Part shown: positions 18,955-29,567 of the stretch, piece after piece | Layout of the letters: every line of letters starts with the position of its first letter | Position numbering within the stretch: the stretch's first letter is position 1 | DNA from: JBPYFK01 sp051984675 | GTDB taxonomy: Bacteria; Actinomycetota; Actinomycetes; Mycobacteriales; Pseudonocardiaceae | Direction of reading: 5' to 3' | DNA: 64,000 nucleotides | NCBI GenBank assembly: GCA_051984675.1 | Contig: JBPYFK010000137.1 | Location: 1-64,000 of the forward strand | Translations under genes and position numbers: made by a program | The notes under the pieces: generated by a model | What the model was told of the DNA's origin: nothing | Databases searched by the model: none | What the model saw: only the letters and a program-made list of their open reading frames with translations

Positions 18955-19533
18955 TCAGGAACCGCGCATGACCTTCTGCAGGGCTTCCAGTGCCCGACTC
19001 GCCGTCGACTTGACGGTTCCCTTGGAGATCCCGGTGGCCTCCGCGATCTCTGCCTCGGACAGGTCGCCGTAGTAGCGCAACACCAGGACTTCCCGCTGCC
19101 TGCGCGGCAACTGGCCAAGGGCGGCCACCACGGCCTGGTGTTCGGCGGTGAGCATCGCCAGCGACTCCGCCGACCGCGCGTTGGCCTGGTGCGGCGGCTG
19201 GTACTCCCGTGCGGTCTTCCTGCGCCGCAACACCGAACGGCTGCCGTTGACCACCGCCGACCGCAGGTAGCCCACCGCCGCGTTGTGGTCCCGCAGGCCG
19301 GACCAGTTCCGGTACAGGCCGGTGAACGCCTCCTGCACCACGTCCTCGGCCGTCGCCGGCTCGTCCACCAGCAGCATGGCCAGTCGGATCATGCGCATCC
19401 TCTGCTGCCGGTACAGGTCCTCCAAGGTCAGCGGGCGCGTGAGACTCGCTCCCGACGCGGTGTCCAGCGTGCGCAGATGCCCGAGCGTGCGCTCCACCGC
19501 ACGCTCGATACGCGACGAACCGTCCTCAGCCAC
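18955..19533 (-). CDS. ECF-type RNA polymerase sigma factor
   Basis: The 192-residue protein has sigma region 2 (LEDLYRQQRMRMIRLAMLLV, DVVQEAFTGLYRNW) and region 4 (LGQLPRRQREVLVLRYYGDL, ISKGTVKSTASRAL), as in the actinobacterial SigE-like ECF group. No anti-sigma gene is adjacent. The GTG at 19533 was chosen because TACGTT lies 7 nt upstream in a leaderless-like layout; a TTG at 19542 adds three residues. Confidence 0.88.
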   Translation of the reverse strand: MAEDGSSRIERAVERTLGHLRTLDTASGASLTRPLTLEDLYRQQRMRMIRLAMLLVDEPATAEDVVQEAFTGLYRNWSGLRDHNAAVGYLRSAVVNGSRSVLRRRKTAREYQPPHQANARSAESLAMLTAEHQAVVAALGQLPRRQREVLVLRYYGDLSEAEIAEATGISKGTVKSTASRALEALQKVMRGS

Positions 19534-19635
19534 GGATCGCAACGTACCGGTCCGGCGGGAACGGCGTGGCCGGACCGGGTAGGTTCCTGACGCTGTCTCC
19601 TACCCGGATCAATGTGGATCATCGGAGGTCCGCCG

Positions 19636-19917
19636 ATGGCGAAGTTCGTGGTCGAGTTGGTGTACGGCGACGACACCGACCACAGGCTGGAGGTGCGTCC
19701 GGCGCACCGCGAGTACTGCAGGCAGCTGGCCGAGCGGGGCACGCTGCTCGCGGCAGGGCCGTACACCGACAACGAAGGCGCGCTGCTGGTCTACGAGGCT
19801 GCGGACCTCGAAGAGCTGAACCAGGTGCTCGCGGCCGATCCGTATACCGAAGCGGACGTCATCGCCAAGACCACCGTCCGGGAATGGAACGCCGTCACCG
19901 GCTGCTGGCTTGCCTGA
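19636..19917 (+). CDS. YciI-like protein
   Basis: A 93-residue single-domain protein of the dimeric alpha-beta barrel (YciI) type. Recognisable elements are LEVRPAHREYCRQLAERGTL, LAAGPY and ADPYTEADVI. The family has been linked to hydrolytic or dehydrochlorinase-like chemistry, but most members have no assigned substrate. The start at 19636 follows GGAGG by 7 nt, and an upstream in-frame ATG is less likely. It stands alone upstream of fba. Confidence 0.85.
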   Translation: MAKFVVELVYGDDTDHRLEVRPAHREYCRQLAERGTLLAAGPYTDNEGALLVYEAADLEELNQVLAADPYTEADVIAKTTVREWNAVTGCWLA

Positions 19918-20154
19918 CACCGGCTTCCAGCGCGGGCAGGTGTGCCAGTATGTAACTGGGCCACTGCGCACGGTAGATGGCGTTGATTTCTGAACTGGAT
20001 CGTCCAAGATAGCTTGACGTGTGAGTATGACGACAACGATTGGTATCCAGACCGATCAAGATGGCTTCACTGTCAGCCGAACCCCGTCAGCTGGACCCGG
20101 GGCGATCCGCACCCGCCTGGCTGAGGCGCAGCCAAGCCACGGCCACGCCGGTCC

Positions 20155-20160
20155 TAGGAT
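20155..20160 (+). promoter_or_regulatory. Candidate -10 element of fba
   Basis: TAGGAT lies 48 nt before the fba start, which has its own GAGGAGG ribosome binding site. The 291-bp region upstream (19918-20208) contains no credible gene and no clear -35. Confidence 0.4.
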
Positions 20161-20208
20161 GCGCGCGGCTGTCGCACTGACCTGATCTCCACCCGAGGAG
20201 GACCATCG

Positions 20209-21243
<1,035 letters not shown>

Positions 21244-21261
21244 CCACGGCCTACCGTTGTC

Positions 21262-21298
21262 ACGCGGCCCCGCGCGGTACCTCCGCGCGGGGCCGCGT
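21262..21298 (+). terminator. GC-rich hairpin after fba
   Basis: A perfect 16-bp stem (ACGCGGCCCCGCGCGG at 21262-21277 with its complement at 21283-21298) with loop TACCT lies 18 nt after the fba stop. There is no long U-tract, as is common in actinobacteria. Confidence 0.85.
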
Positions 21299-21318
21299 TG
21301 TGGTGGCAGGATTGCGCT

Positions 21319-21735
21319 ATGACGCACGGAAGGAACCTGCTGGAACCGCCGGAAACGCTGCTGCCGGACAATGCCGAGGCGCAGAAGGAACTTGACGCGG
21401 GGACCTCGCCCACCGAGGTCGCCGCTCGCTACCCCACGTTCAGCGCCGCCTGGGCGCAACTCGGTGAGCAGGCGCTGGAATCGGGCGAAACGATCGCGGC
21501 CTACGCCTACGCCCGGACCGGGTATCACCGGGGACTGGACGCCTTGCGCAAGTCCGGGTGGAAGGGCTTCGGTCCCGTTCCCTGGAGCCACGCGCCGAAC
21601 CGCGGGGTCCTCCGGGCGGTCGCCGTCCTGGCCAAGGCCGCACGGGACATCGGCGAGACCGACGAGTACGACAGGTGCCGGCAGCTGCTGGCCGACAGCG
21701 ACCCGGCCGCCCTGGAGGCGACCGGCCTGTCCTGA
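21319..21735 (+). CDS. DUF3151 family protein
   Basis: A soluble 138-residue helical protein conserved in Actinobacteria next to fba. The segments FSAAWAQLGEQAL, AYAYARTGYHRGLDALRKSG and GFGPVPWSHAPNRG are characteristic. Function is unknown. The ATG follows a -10-like CAGGAT (21307-21312) by 6 nt with no Shine-Dalgarno, so it is probably leaderless even though the fba hairpin ends only 20 nt upstream. Confidence 0.88.
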   Translation: MTHGRNLLEPPETLLPDNAEAQKELDAGTSPTEVAARYPTFSAAWAQLGEQALESGETIAAYAYARTGYHRGLDALRKSGWKGFGPVPWSHAPNRGVLRAVAVLAKAARDIGETDEYDRCRQLLADSDPAALEATGLS

Positions 21736-21749
21736 CCGACAATCGTCCT

Positions 21750-22856
21750 GTGCACCCTCTGCGCGATGAACTCACCCGCCGGCTGCGCCGGCTGTTCCGC
21801 ACCGGCACCCCGATCCTGCAGTGTGCGGTGGCAGCCGGCCTGGCCTGGTTCATCGCGCGCCAGGTCATCGGCCACCCGCAGCCGTTCTTCGCGCCGGTGG
21901 CGGCGGTCATCTCGCTGGGCGTGTCGCTGGGCCAGCGGCTGCGCCGCAGCGTGGAGCTCGTCGTGGGTGTCAGTGTCGGTGTCGGTGTCGGTGACCTGCT
22001 GATTTCCGTGATCGGCAGCGGCACGTGGCAGATCGCGCTGATCGTGGCGCTGGCGATGACCACCGCCGTGCTGCTGGACAGCGGCGCGGTGATCGTGATG
22101 CAGGCGGCCTCCTCTTCGGTGCTGGTCGCGACGCTGGTGCCGTCGGTGGGTGCGGGCGGGCTCAGCCGGATGGTCGACGCCGCCGTCGGCGGCGCGGTCG
22201 GCTTCGCGGTCGCGGCGCTGCTGCCCGCGAACCCGCTGCGGGTGGCGCATCGCCACGGCCGCCTGGTCCTCGGCGCGGTGGCCGACGCGCTGCGCGGCGT
22301 CGCGACCGCGGTGTCGCGCGGCGACGTCGAGATGGCCGCGGACGTGCTCGACAAGGCACGCAAGAGCCAGCGGTCGGTCGACGACTTCCGGTCGGCGCTG
22401 GAGGCCGGGAGGGAGATTGCGCGGATCGCTCCGATCCGCTGGTCGAGACGTGGCGACCTGGAGCGGTACCGCACCGCCGCGACCCCGGTCGATCGGGCGC
22501 TGCGCAATACCCGCGTGCTCGCACGCCGGGCGCTGGCGGCGTTGCGCGACGGCGAGCCGGTGCCGCGCCCGCTACCGGCGCTGCTGGAGGAACTCGCCGG
22601 GGCCGCTGCGTTGTTGCGCGACGAGTTGGCCAGCGGCGAAGATCCGCTGCAGGCCCGGGAAGCCGCCCGAGCGGCGGCCAAGAAGTCCACAGTGGAGCTG
22701 CTTGGGGAGGGCGACTACTCCATGCAGGTCGTCGTGCTCCAGGTCCGCTCGATCGCGGTCGACCTGTTGCAGGCGACCGGAATGCGGCGGGACGACGTGA
22801 TGTCCGCGCTCCCGCCGCTGCATCCCGAATCCACGCCGTCGGAAAGCGACGGCTGA
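21750..22856 (+). CDS. FUSC-like membrane protein (aromatic acid exporter type)
   Basis: The 368-residue protein has an N-terminal block of hydrophobic segments (about residues 20-160) with PFFAPVAAVISLGVSLGQRL, typical of the FUSC/aromatic-acid-exporter half-domain, and a cytoplasmic helical C-terminal half. Substrate unknown. The GTG at 21750 is 6 nt after GACAAT (21738-21743), a leaderless-like start, and only 14 nt after the DUF3151 stop. It converges on the next gene with a 5-nt gap. Confidence 0.8.
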   Translation: MHPLRDELTRRLRRLFRTGTPILQCAVAAGLAWFIARQVIGHPQPFFAPVAAVISLGVSLGQRLRRSVELVVGVSVGVGVGDLLISVIGSGTWQIALIVALAMTTAVLLDSGAVIVMQAASSSVLVATLVPSVGAGGLSRMVDAAVGGAVGFAVAALLPANPLRVAHRHGRLVLGAVADALRGVATAVSRGDVEMAADVLDKARKSQRSVDDFRSALEAGREIARIAPIRWSRRGDLERYRTAATPVDRALRNTRVLARRALAALRDGEPVPRPLPALLEELAGAAALLRDELASGEDPLQAREAARAAAKKSTVELLGEGDYSMQVVVLQVRSIAVDLLQATGMRRDDVMSALPPLHPESTPSESDG

Positions 22857-22861
22857 TCCGC

Positions 22862-23572
22862 TCACGGGCGGACCAGCAGCAGATCCTCCGTGTGCCGGTA
22901 CCAGCCCCACTGCTCGGCCGGCCTCGGATGCGCGACGCCGTCGCGCAGCACGGTCGCGGACTGGAAGCTCGCCTGCGCCGCCCGCCCCAGCGCGACCTCC
23001 CGCCGCTTGCGCACGAGCCCGCGCCGGGTGGCGCTCACCCGGAGCCCGTCCGTGGCCGGCGGCGGGCTCGCCGCCACCGGGTCGGCCGTGGGCTCGGGTA
23101 GCGGGCTGGCCGAGGGGTCCGGGCTGACCTCCAGGCGCAGCGCCGGACCGCGGAGGACACGCTGGTCGTCGCAGTAGACCTGACCGGTGATCGGCTCGAT
23201 CACGGACGACCCGAGCACGACTCCGCCCACGTCGTCACGGATCAGCGGCGTGGGACGGGCCGGGAAGTCGACGGCGATCTCGAACGCCGCCGCCCCGACC
23301 GGAAGACCCCACAGGTGGGCGGCCGGCGAGTCGGCCACCGGCGCGTACCCGATCTCGATGTCGGCCAACCGGCTCCTGCGCAGCAGGCGGAGCACGACGG
23401 CGGCGAGGTCGGCGTCCGTGCCCGCTACGATCAGTCGGCCGACGTCGCTCAGCAGCGGGTCAACGTCGTCCTTTCCGGGCACCGCTGAGACGTCCACCCA
23501 ACGCACACCGTGACGAGTCGGAAACGCTGAGCGGTCAACGTTTCCGCAGGACAATGCAGTGGCGTCCACCAT
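22862..23572 (-). CDS. Conserved hypothetical (Rv0358-like position)
   Basis: A soluble 236-residue protein. The N-terminal half contains VGRLIVAGTDADLAAVVLRL followed by IEIGYAPVADS, which is reminiscent of the nucleotide-binding half of diacylglycerol kinase-like proteins, but the GGDGT motif is not present. A Pro/Ser-rich linker at about 150-175 separates a basic C-terminal segment. Its position beside purA matches M. tuberculosis Rv0358 (from memory). ATG 23572 or GTG 23569 may be the start, both close behind AGGAG. Confidence 0.7.
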   Translation of the reverse strand: MVDATALSCGNVDRSAFPTRHGVRWVDVSAVPGKDDVDPLLSDVGRLIVAGTDADLAAVVLRLLRRSRLADIEIGYAPVADSPAAHLWGLPVGAAAFEIAVDFPARPTPLIRDDVGGVVLGSSVIEPITGQVYCDDQRVLRGPALRLEVSPDPSASPLPEPTADPVAASPPPATDGLRVSATRRGLVRKRREVALGRAAQASFQSATVLRDGVAHPRPAEQWGWYRHTEDLLLVRP

Positions 23573-23669
23573 CGGCTCCTGGGTTAGTCTGATCGGTTGG
23601 CGTTCACGGTCGGTGTTGTGTGGTTCCGTGGGCGTCGGCGACCGCCCACTGTCGAGGTTGGAGTTTCAC

Positions 23670-24956
23670 ATGCCGGCGATCGTGCTGATCGGAGCCCAGT
23701 GGGGCGACGAGGGCAAGGGGAAGGCCACCGACCTGCTCGGCGAGCAGGCGAACTGGGTCGTCCGCTACCAGGGCGGCAACAACGCGGGGCACACGGTGGT
23801 GCTGCCGGACGGGCAGGACTTCGCGCTGCACCTCATCCCTTCCGGCATCCTCACGCCCGGGGTGACGAACGTCATCGGCAACGGGGTGGTCGTGGACCCC
23901 GGCGTGCTGATCGACGAACTGGACGGGCTGGTCGAGCGGGGTATCGACACCAGCCGACTGCTGCTGTCCGCCGACGCGCACCTGATCATGCCGTACCACG
24001 TGGCCATCGACCGGGTCACCGAGCGTTACCTGGGCAAGAAGCAGATTGGCACTACCGGGCGCGGCATCGGTCCGGCCTACCAGGACAAGATCGCCCGGGT
24101 GGGCGTGCGGGTACAGGACCTGCTCGACGAGAAGATCCTCCGGCAGAAGGTCGAGGCCGCGCTGGAGTTCAAGAACCAGGTGCTGGTCAAGGTCTACAAC
24201 CGGCGCGGGCTGGACCCGGACGAGGTCGTGGACACCGTGCTGGCCCAGGCGGAGAAGTTCGCCGACCGGATCGTCGACACGAAGCTGCTGCTCAACCAGG
24301 CGCTGGACCGTGGCGAAACGGTGCTGCTCGAAGGCTCGCAGGGCACCTTGCTGGACGTCGACCACGGCACCTACCCGTTCGTGACGTCGTCGAACCCGAC
24401 CTCGGGCGGCGCGTGCGCGGGCTCGGGCATCGGACCGATGCGGATCAACACGGTGATCGGCATCCTCAAGGCGTACACGACGCGGGTCGGCTCCGGGCCG
24501 TTCCCGACCGAGCTGGTGGACTCGGCCGGCGACAGCCTGCGTGCGGCGGGCGGGGAGTTCGGCGTCACGACGGGCCGGTCCCGGCGGACCGGGTGGTTCG
24601 ACGCGGTGCTCGCCCGGTACTCGACCCGGGTCAACGGGATCAGCGACTACTTCCTGACCAAGCTCGACGTGCTGTCCGGTCTGGAGACCATCCCGGTCTG
24701 CGTGGGCTATGACGTGGATGGCCAGCGGATCTCCGAGATGCCGATGACGCAGACCGGCGTGCACCACGCGATTCCGGTGTACGAGGAGCTGCCGGGCTGG
24801 GAGGGCGACCTCAGCGCTGCCCGTTCCTTCGAGGATCTGCCGGCGAACGCCCGCGCCTACGTCGAGCGGCTGGAGGAGCTGTCCGGTGCGCGGATCTCGG
24901 CGATCGGTGTGGGACCGGGGCGCGACCAGACGATCGTGCGGCACAGCCTGACCTGA
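23670..24956 (+). CDS. purA: Adenylosuccinate synthetase
   Basis: PurA joins aspartate to IMP using GTP in the first step to AMP. The protein begins MPAIVLIGAQWGDEGKGK, containing the P-loop and catalytic Asp. It also has GNNAGHTVV, the IMP loop TTGRGIGPAY, EGSQGTLLDVDHGTYPFVTS and the GTP-specificity TTGRSRRTGWFDAV region; 428 residues is standard. The ATG was chosen by homology and has GAGGTTGGAG upstream. The leader contains a 7-bp hairpin at 23628-23649. It converges on the antiporter gene with a 3-nt gap. Confidence 0.98.
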   Translation: MPAIVLIGAQWGDEGKGKATDLLGEQANWVVRYQGGNNAGHTVVLPDGQDFALHLIPSGILTPGVTNVIGNGVVVDPGVLIDELDGLVERGIDTSRLLLSADAHLIMPYHVAIDRVTERYLGKKQIGTTGRGIGPAYQDKIARVGVRVQDLLDEKILRQKVEAALEFKNQVLVKVYNRRGLDPDEVVDTVLAQAEKFADRIVDTKLLLNQALDRGETVLLEGSQGTLLDVDHGTYPFVTSSNPTSGGACAGSGIGPMRINTVIGILKAYTTRVGSGPFPTELVDSAGDSLRAAGGEFGVTTGRSRRTGWFDAVLARYSTRVNGISDYFLTKLDVLSGLETIPVCVGYDVDGQRISEMPMTQTGVHHAIPVYEELPGWEGDLSAARSFEDLPANARAYVERLEELSGARISAIGVGPGRDQTIVRHSLT

Positions 24957-24959
24957 GGG

Positions 24960-26573
24960 CTACCGGTTCCGCCAGGAGGTTTCCAGGGCCGCGTCCTGCA
25001 GGTCCAACTCGCGCAGGACGCGGCGTAGGACCTCGTCGTCGATGTTGCCGGCGTCGCGTTCGTCGGCCATCGCCGCGCGCTCGACGTCCAGGAGCTTGCG
25101 GCGGAGATTCGTGAAGATCCGGCTCGTGTCGTGCTGCCGCTCGTCCGGTGTGCGGCCGACCTGTTCGGCCGCCGCCTCGCCCTGATGACGTACCAGCGCG
25201 CGCATCCGAGCAGTCACCCGCTGATGCTCCTCGAGTGTGCATCCGAGGTCAGCCGGGGTGAGCTGGTCGAGATACTCCAGCGCCGAATCGGTGGCGATCC
25301 GGCGGGCCTCCGCCTCGGCGTAGTCATCCCGTTCGGCTTCCGCCGGGTCGCTCGCGCCGAGCTTGCGGATTAACCACGGCAGTGTGGAGCCCTGGATCAC
25401 GATCGTGCCCACCGCGACCACGAACGCCACGTACTGGATGACCCCTCGGGCCGGGAAGGGTGCCCCTGACTCGGTCACATTCGGGATCGCCCCCGCCGCA
25501 GCGAGGGTGACCACTCCGCGCATGCCCGTCCACGCGAGCACCGCCGTGCGCCGCCACCGGCCAGCCGTTCGGCTCGCGGGCAGGATCAGGTGGGAGAGGC
25601 CGGGGAGGTAGTTCGACCCGAACATCCACACCACGCGGAACGCCATGACGGCCAGCAGGATCACCACGGCGTGGAAGGACAGCAGCACGGGCTGGTGGCC
25701 GGATCGGACGACTTCGTCGACGACGTTGGTCAACTGCAACCCGATGAACGCGAACACGAGACTTTCCAGCAGCAGGTTGAGCGACGCCCAGACGGTCTGC
25801 TCCTGCAGCCTTCCCGCCGCGCGAGCACGCGGCCGGTGGTGACCGACATACAGCCCAGCCGCGATGACGGCGAGGACGCCCGAGCCGTGCAGTTGCTCGG
25901 CCAGCAGGTAGGCAACGAACGGGACGAGCACACCGAGCGAGGTGGCGACCTCGACATCCGGCACGCGGGTTCGTGCCGCCTGCGCGAGCACCCCGATCGA
26001 CAGACCGACCACCAGCCCGACGACCACGGCCAGCACGAACACGACAACGCCCTGAGCCAGGGTCGGTGTGGTCGCGACGACGGCGGCGATCGACATCCGG
26101 TACGCGGTCAGCGCGGCCGCGTCGTTGATCAGGCTCTCCCCACGGAGCACGGTCATGATCGGTCTCGGTAGCTTCAGCCGGCGGCCGATCGCGGTGGCGG
26201 AGACGGCGTCCGGCGGGCTGATCACCGCTCCGAGGACGAGTGCCGACTTCGCTGGGAGCACCGGGATCAGCGCGTCCGCGAGCCAACCGATCACGAACGT
26301 GGTCGCCAGCACCTGCAGGACGCCGTGGTGCGCGATCGCACGGATGCGCGCCCGGAAGTTCAGGTATGAACTCTCCAGCGCCGCCGTGTACAGCAGCGGC
26401 GGAAGGACGACGGTCAGCAACACGTCCGGTTCGATGTACAACGAGCTGATCCCCGGGATGAAGGAGACCGCCAGGCCGGTCAGCACGAGCAGTAGCGGTG
26501 CCGCGATATCCCGGCTGCGGGCGACGGCCGTGACGAGCAGCGCTCCGATCAGCACGAGCAACAGCTGCCCCAC
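24960..26573 (-). CDS. Na+/H+ antiporter (CPA1/NhaP family)
   Basis: The 537-residue protein has about twelve hydrophobic segments in the first 410 residues. It carries the CPA1 signatures LPPLLYTAALE, AVISPPDAVSATAI and LRGESLINDAAALTAYR, the last two containing the ion-binding Asp residues. A cytoplasmic tail of about 120 residues follows. It exchanges Na+ or K+ for H+ across the membrane. It diverges from purD. Confidence 0.93.
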   Translation of the reverse strand: MGQLLLVLIGALLVTAVARSRDIAAPLLLVLTGLAVSFIPGISSLYIEPDVLLTVVLPPLLYTAALESSYLNFRARIRAIAHHGVLQVLATTFVIGWLADALIPVLPAKSALVLGAVISPPDAVSATAIGRRLKLPRPIMTVLRGESLINDAAALTAYRMSIAAVVATTPTLAQGVVVFVLAVVVGLVVGLSIGVLAQAARTRVPDVEVATSLGVLVPFVAYLLAEQLHGSGVLAVIAAGLYVGHHRPRARAAGRLQEQTVWASLNLLLESLVFAFIGLQLTNVVDEVVRSGHQPVLLSFHAVVILLAVMAFRVVWMFGSNYLPGLSHLILPASRTAGRWRRTAVLAWTGMRGVVTLAAAGAIPNVTESGAPFPARGVIQYVAFVVAVGTIVIQGSTLPWLIRKLGASDPAEAERDDYAEAEARRIATDSALEYLDQLTPADLGCTLEEHQRVTARMRALVRHQGEAAAEQVGRTPDERQHDTSRIFTNLRRKLLDVERAAMADERDAGNIDDEVLRRVLRELDLQDAALETSWRNR

Positions 26574-26745
26574 GCCCGCGTCACCTCCCCAGGTTGTCCC
26601 CTGGGGAGGCTAAGGCGATCGGCCGACGGACATGCGGCGAGGGCCGAAAACGACCAGTCGGAAACCTCCGTTCGGGTGTGTCCGCTGCAACACATCTTCT
26701 CGGGGTCGGGCGCTGACGTTCCGGCGCACGCTTTACGCTGCGGCC

Positions 26746-28002
26746 GTGCGAATCCTGGTGATCGGTGCTGGCGGCAGGGAACACGCGATCGTCCTGGCGC
26801 TGTCCCGCGACCCCGAGGTGACGGCGCTGGCGTGCGCGCCCGGCAACGCGGGGATCGCGGCGCTGGCCGAGCTGTACGCGGTCGACGTGGCCAAGCCGGA
26901 CGAGATAGCGGAACTCGCGGTCCAGTGGCAGGCGGACCTGGTCGTGTTCGGCCCCGAAGTCCCGCTGGTGGCGGGAGCGGCGGACGCGGTCCACGCGGCC
27001 GGCATCGCCTGCTTCGGCCCCTCCCGGGAAGCCGCGCGGCTGGAAGGGTCCAAGTCCTTCGCCAAGGACATCATGCTCGCCGCCGGGGTCCCGACCGCGC
27101 ACAGCGAGGTCGTGGACAACCCGGCGAAGCTGGATGCGGCGCTGGCCCGGTTCGGCCCGACCTGGGTGGTCAAGGACGACGGGCTCGCGGCGGGCAAGGG
27201 CGTGCTGGTCAGCGACGACTTCGACGCGTCCCGGGCGCACGCGATGAACCTGTTGGAAAACGGCCATCCGGTGCTGCTGGAGACGTTCCTGGACGGGCCC
27301 GAAGCCTCGCTGTTCTGCTTCGTCGACGGCACGACCGTGGTGCCGCTGCTGCCTGCGCAGGACTTCAAGCGCGTCGGCGACGGCGACGCCGGCCCGAACA
27401 CCGGCGGGATGGGTGCCTACGCCCCGCTGCCGTGGGCTTCGGACGATCTCGTGGACTCCGTCGTGCGGACGATCGTCCAGCCGACGGTCGACGAGCTGGC
27501 CAACCGGGGCACGCCGTACTCGGGCCTGCTGTACACCGGGCTGGCGCTGACCTCGCGAGGTCCGCAGGTGGTCGAGTTCAACTGCCGGTTCGGAGACCCC
27601 GAGACCCAGGCGGTCCTCGCGCTGCTGCGGTCACCGCTGGCCAGCGTGCTGGCCGCGGTCGCGCACGGCGAGCTCGCGGAGCAGCCGCCGCTGGAGTGGC
27701 TGCCCGGCGCCGCCGTGACGGTGGTGGTCGCCGCCGAGGGGTACCCGGGCCGTCCGCGCGTGGGCGACGTCATCACCGGCGGGGACGCGGAAGGGGTGCT
27801 GCACTCCGGGACGCGCCGGCGCGAGGACGGGGCGGTGGTGTCCGCTGGCGGACGCGTGCTGTCGGTCGTGGCGACCGGGGATGACCTGGAGTCCGCACGT
27901 GCCGAGGTGTACCGGCGGGTGGCCGGCGTACACCTGGCAGGCTCGCATCACCGCACCGACATCGCTTTGCGGGCGGCACGAGGCGAGATCAGCGCGCCTT
28001 GA
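26746..28002 (+). CDS. purD: Phosphoribosylamine-glycine ligase (GAR synthetase)
   Basis: PurD is the ATP-grasp ligase that makes glycinamide ribonucleotide, the second step of purine synthesis. It begins VRILVIGAGGREHAIV, with the ATP-grasp core including VVKDDGLAAGKGVLV, NTGGMGAYAPLP and VVEFNCRFGDPETQ. The length of 418 residues is standard. The GTG lies 6 nt after TACGCT (26734-26739) and lacks a Shine-Dalgarno, which is a leaderless layout. Confidence 0.97.
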   Translation: MRILVIGAGGREHAIVLALSRDPEVTALACAPGNAGIAALAELYAVDVAKPDEIAELAVQWQADLVVFGPEVPLVAGAADAVHAAGIACFGPSREAARLEGSKSFAKDIMLAAGVPTAHSEVVDNPAKLDAALARFGPTWVVKDDGLAAGKGVLVSDDFDASRAHAMNLLENGHPVLLETFLDGPEASLFCFVDGTTVVPLLPAQDFKRVGDGDAGPNTGGMGAYAPLPWASDDLVDSVVRTIVQPTVDELANRGTPYSGLLYTGLALTSRGPQVVEFNCRFGDPETQAVLALLRSPLASVLAAVAHGELAEQPPLEWLPGAAVTVVVAAEGYPGRPRVGDVITGGDAEGVLHSGTRRREDGAVVSAGGRVLSVVATGDDLESARAEVYRRVAGVHLAGSHHRTDIALRAARGEISAP

Positions 28003-28063
28003 CGTCTGGCGGGTAGGGCCTTCCGCGCGTCTGAATGTTGGGGGCGTCTGGCAGGCTGGCGGC

Positions 28064-29260
28064 ATGGTGCACGAGCCCACCCTCGATGCGGCGCGGCGAG
28101 CCGCTGTCCAGCCGTTCCAGGTGATGGAGGTGCTCTCCGCCGCCAACGCACGGCAGCGGACGAAGGGCGACGTGGTGTCGCTGGCCGCAGGACAACCCTC
28201 CACCCCCGCCCCCAAGGCGGTCCGGGTCGCGGCTGCCGAAGCGCTGCAACACCAGCAGCTCGGCTACACCGAGCAGCTCGGCATCCCCGAGCTGCGGGAG
28301 GCCATCGCCGGCCACTACCAGCACCGGTACGACCTGGACGTCTCGCTCGACGACGTCGTTGTCACCACCGGCGCGTCGGGCGCGTTCCTGCTCGCCTTCC
28401 TGAGCGCGTTCGACACGGGCGACCGGGTGGCGCTGGCGCGTCCCGGCTACCCCGCTTACCGCAACATCCTTTCGGCCCTCGGCTGCGAGGTCGTGGAGCT
28501 GCCCTGCGACGAGACCACCCGGTTCCAGCCGACCCCCGGGATGCTGGAGGCGCTGGACAAGCCGGTGGACGGGCTGGTCGCCGCGAGTCCGGCGAACCCG
28601 ACCGGCACGGTGCTCGGAGCCCAGGAACTCGCCGATCTCGCCGGCTGGTGCGAGGCGAACGGGGTTCGGCTGATCAGCGACGAGCTGTACCACGGCATCA
28701 GCTACGGGGCGCCGCTGCACAGCGCGTGGGAGTTCTCCCGTGAGTCGATCGTGGTGAACTCGTTCTCGAAGTACTGGTGCATGACGGGGTGGCGGTTGGG
28801 TTGGATGCTGGTTCCAACCCGGCTGCGCCGCGCGGTGGACGCGCTGACCGGGAACTTCAACATCTGCCCGCCCGCGTTCTCGCAGAACGCTGCGGTCGCC
28901 GCCTTCACGCCGGAGGCGTATGCCGAGGTCGACGGGCATGTCGACCGGTACCGGACGAACCGGGAGCTGCTGCTGTCCGGCCTGCGTGACCTTGGGATCG
29001 AGCGGGTCGCGCCCGCCGACGGCGCCTTCTACGTGTATGCCGACATCGGGGATTACCTGGGTGGCCACCTCGGTGATATGGCGCAGGACTCGATGCGGTT
29101 TTGCCAGCGAGTGCTGGACGACACGGGGGTGGCGCTCGTTCCGGGGATCGATTTCGACCCGGTCGAGGGGCATCGGTTCGTGCGGATGTCGTTCGCCGGT
29201 AACTCCGACGACGTCAGGCAAGCCCTGACTCGGCTCGGGGACTGGCTGCGCGCCAGCTGA
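28064..29260 (+). CDS. PLP-dependent class I/II aminotransferase
   Basis: A fold-type I aminotransferase of 398 residues. It shows LAAGQPSTPAP near the N-terminus, SPANPTGTVLG, the SDELYHGISY Asp motif, and the PLP lysine in NSFSKYWCMTGWRLGW. It is most like aspartate/alanine-type aminotransferases; the substrate cannot be fixed. The ATG lies 6 nt after CAGGCT (28052-28057). It follows purD by 61 nt. Confidence 0.88.
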   Translation: MVHEPTLDAARRAAVQPFQVMEVLSAANARQRTKGDVVSLAAGQPSTPAPKAVRVAAAEALQHQQLGYTEQLGIPELREAIAGHYQHRYDLDVSLDDVVVTTGASGAFLLAFLSAFDTGDRVALARPGYPAYRNILSALGCEVVELPCDETTRFQPTPGMLEALDKPVDGLVAASPANPTGTVLGAQELADLAGWCEANGVRLISDELYHGISYGAPLHSAWEFSRESIVVNSFSKYWCMTGWRLGWMLVPTRLRRAVDALTGNFNICPPAFSQNAAVAAFTPEAYAEVDGHVDRYRTNRELLLSGLRDLGIERVAPADGAFYVYADIGDYLGGHLGDMAQDSMRFCQRVLDDTGVALVPGIDFDPVEGHRFVRMSFAGNSDDVRQALTRLGDWLRAS

Positions 29261-29371
29261 GCCCGCACGCGGGGCGACCACCCTGAGGACCCTGGGTTTT
29301 CCCTGATTCTGCCGTAAGTCGCCGCCAACCTGGCGCGCGCCGTGGCACGCTGGGAGTTGGAGGTGCGTGCC

Positions 29372-29548
29372 ATGTGGTGGAAGGTCATCCTGGGGCTGCT
29401 GGCCCTGTGGCTGGTGATCACGGTCGCCGGCGCCCTGCTGGGCGCGATCATCAAGGGGCTGTTCTGGCTGGCGGTGATCGGCGGTGCGGCGTTCCTCGTC
29501 ACCGCCGCGATCGGCTGGGTGAAGAAGGACCGCAAAGAGCTGAGATGA
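29372..29548 (+). CDS. Small hydrophobic membrane protein
   Basis: A 58-residue protein made almost entirely of two membrane segments (VILGLLALWLVITVAGALLG and LFWLAVIGGAAFLVTAAIGW) with a basic tail KKDRKELR. The ATG follows GGAGG at 8 nt spacing. No family is recognised. It is convergent with the HAD hydrolase gene. Confidence 0.75.
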   Translation: MWWKVILGLLALWLVITVAGALLGAIIKGLFWLAVIGGAAFLVTAAIGWVKKDRKELR

Positions 29549-29567
29549 CCGGCGCGTCCGCTGCCGG

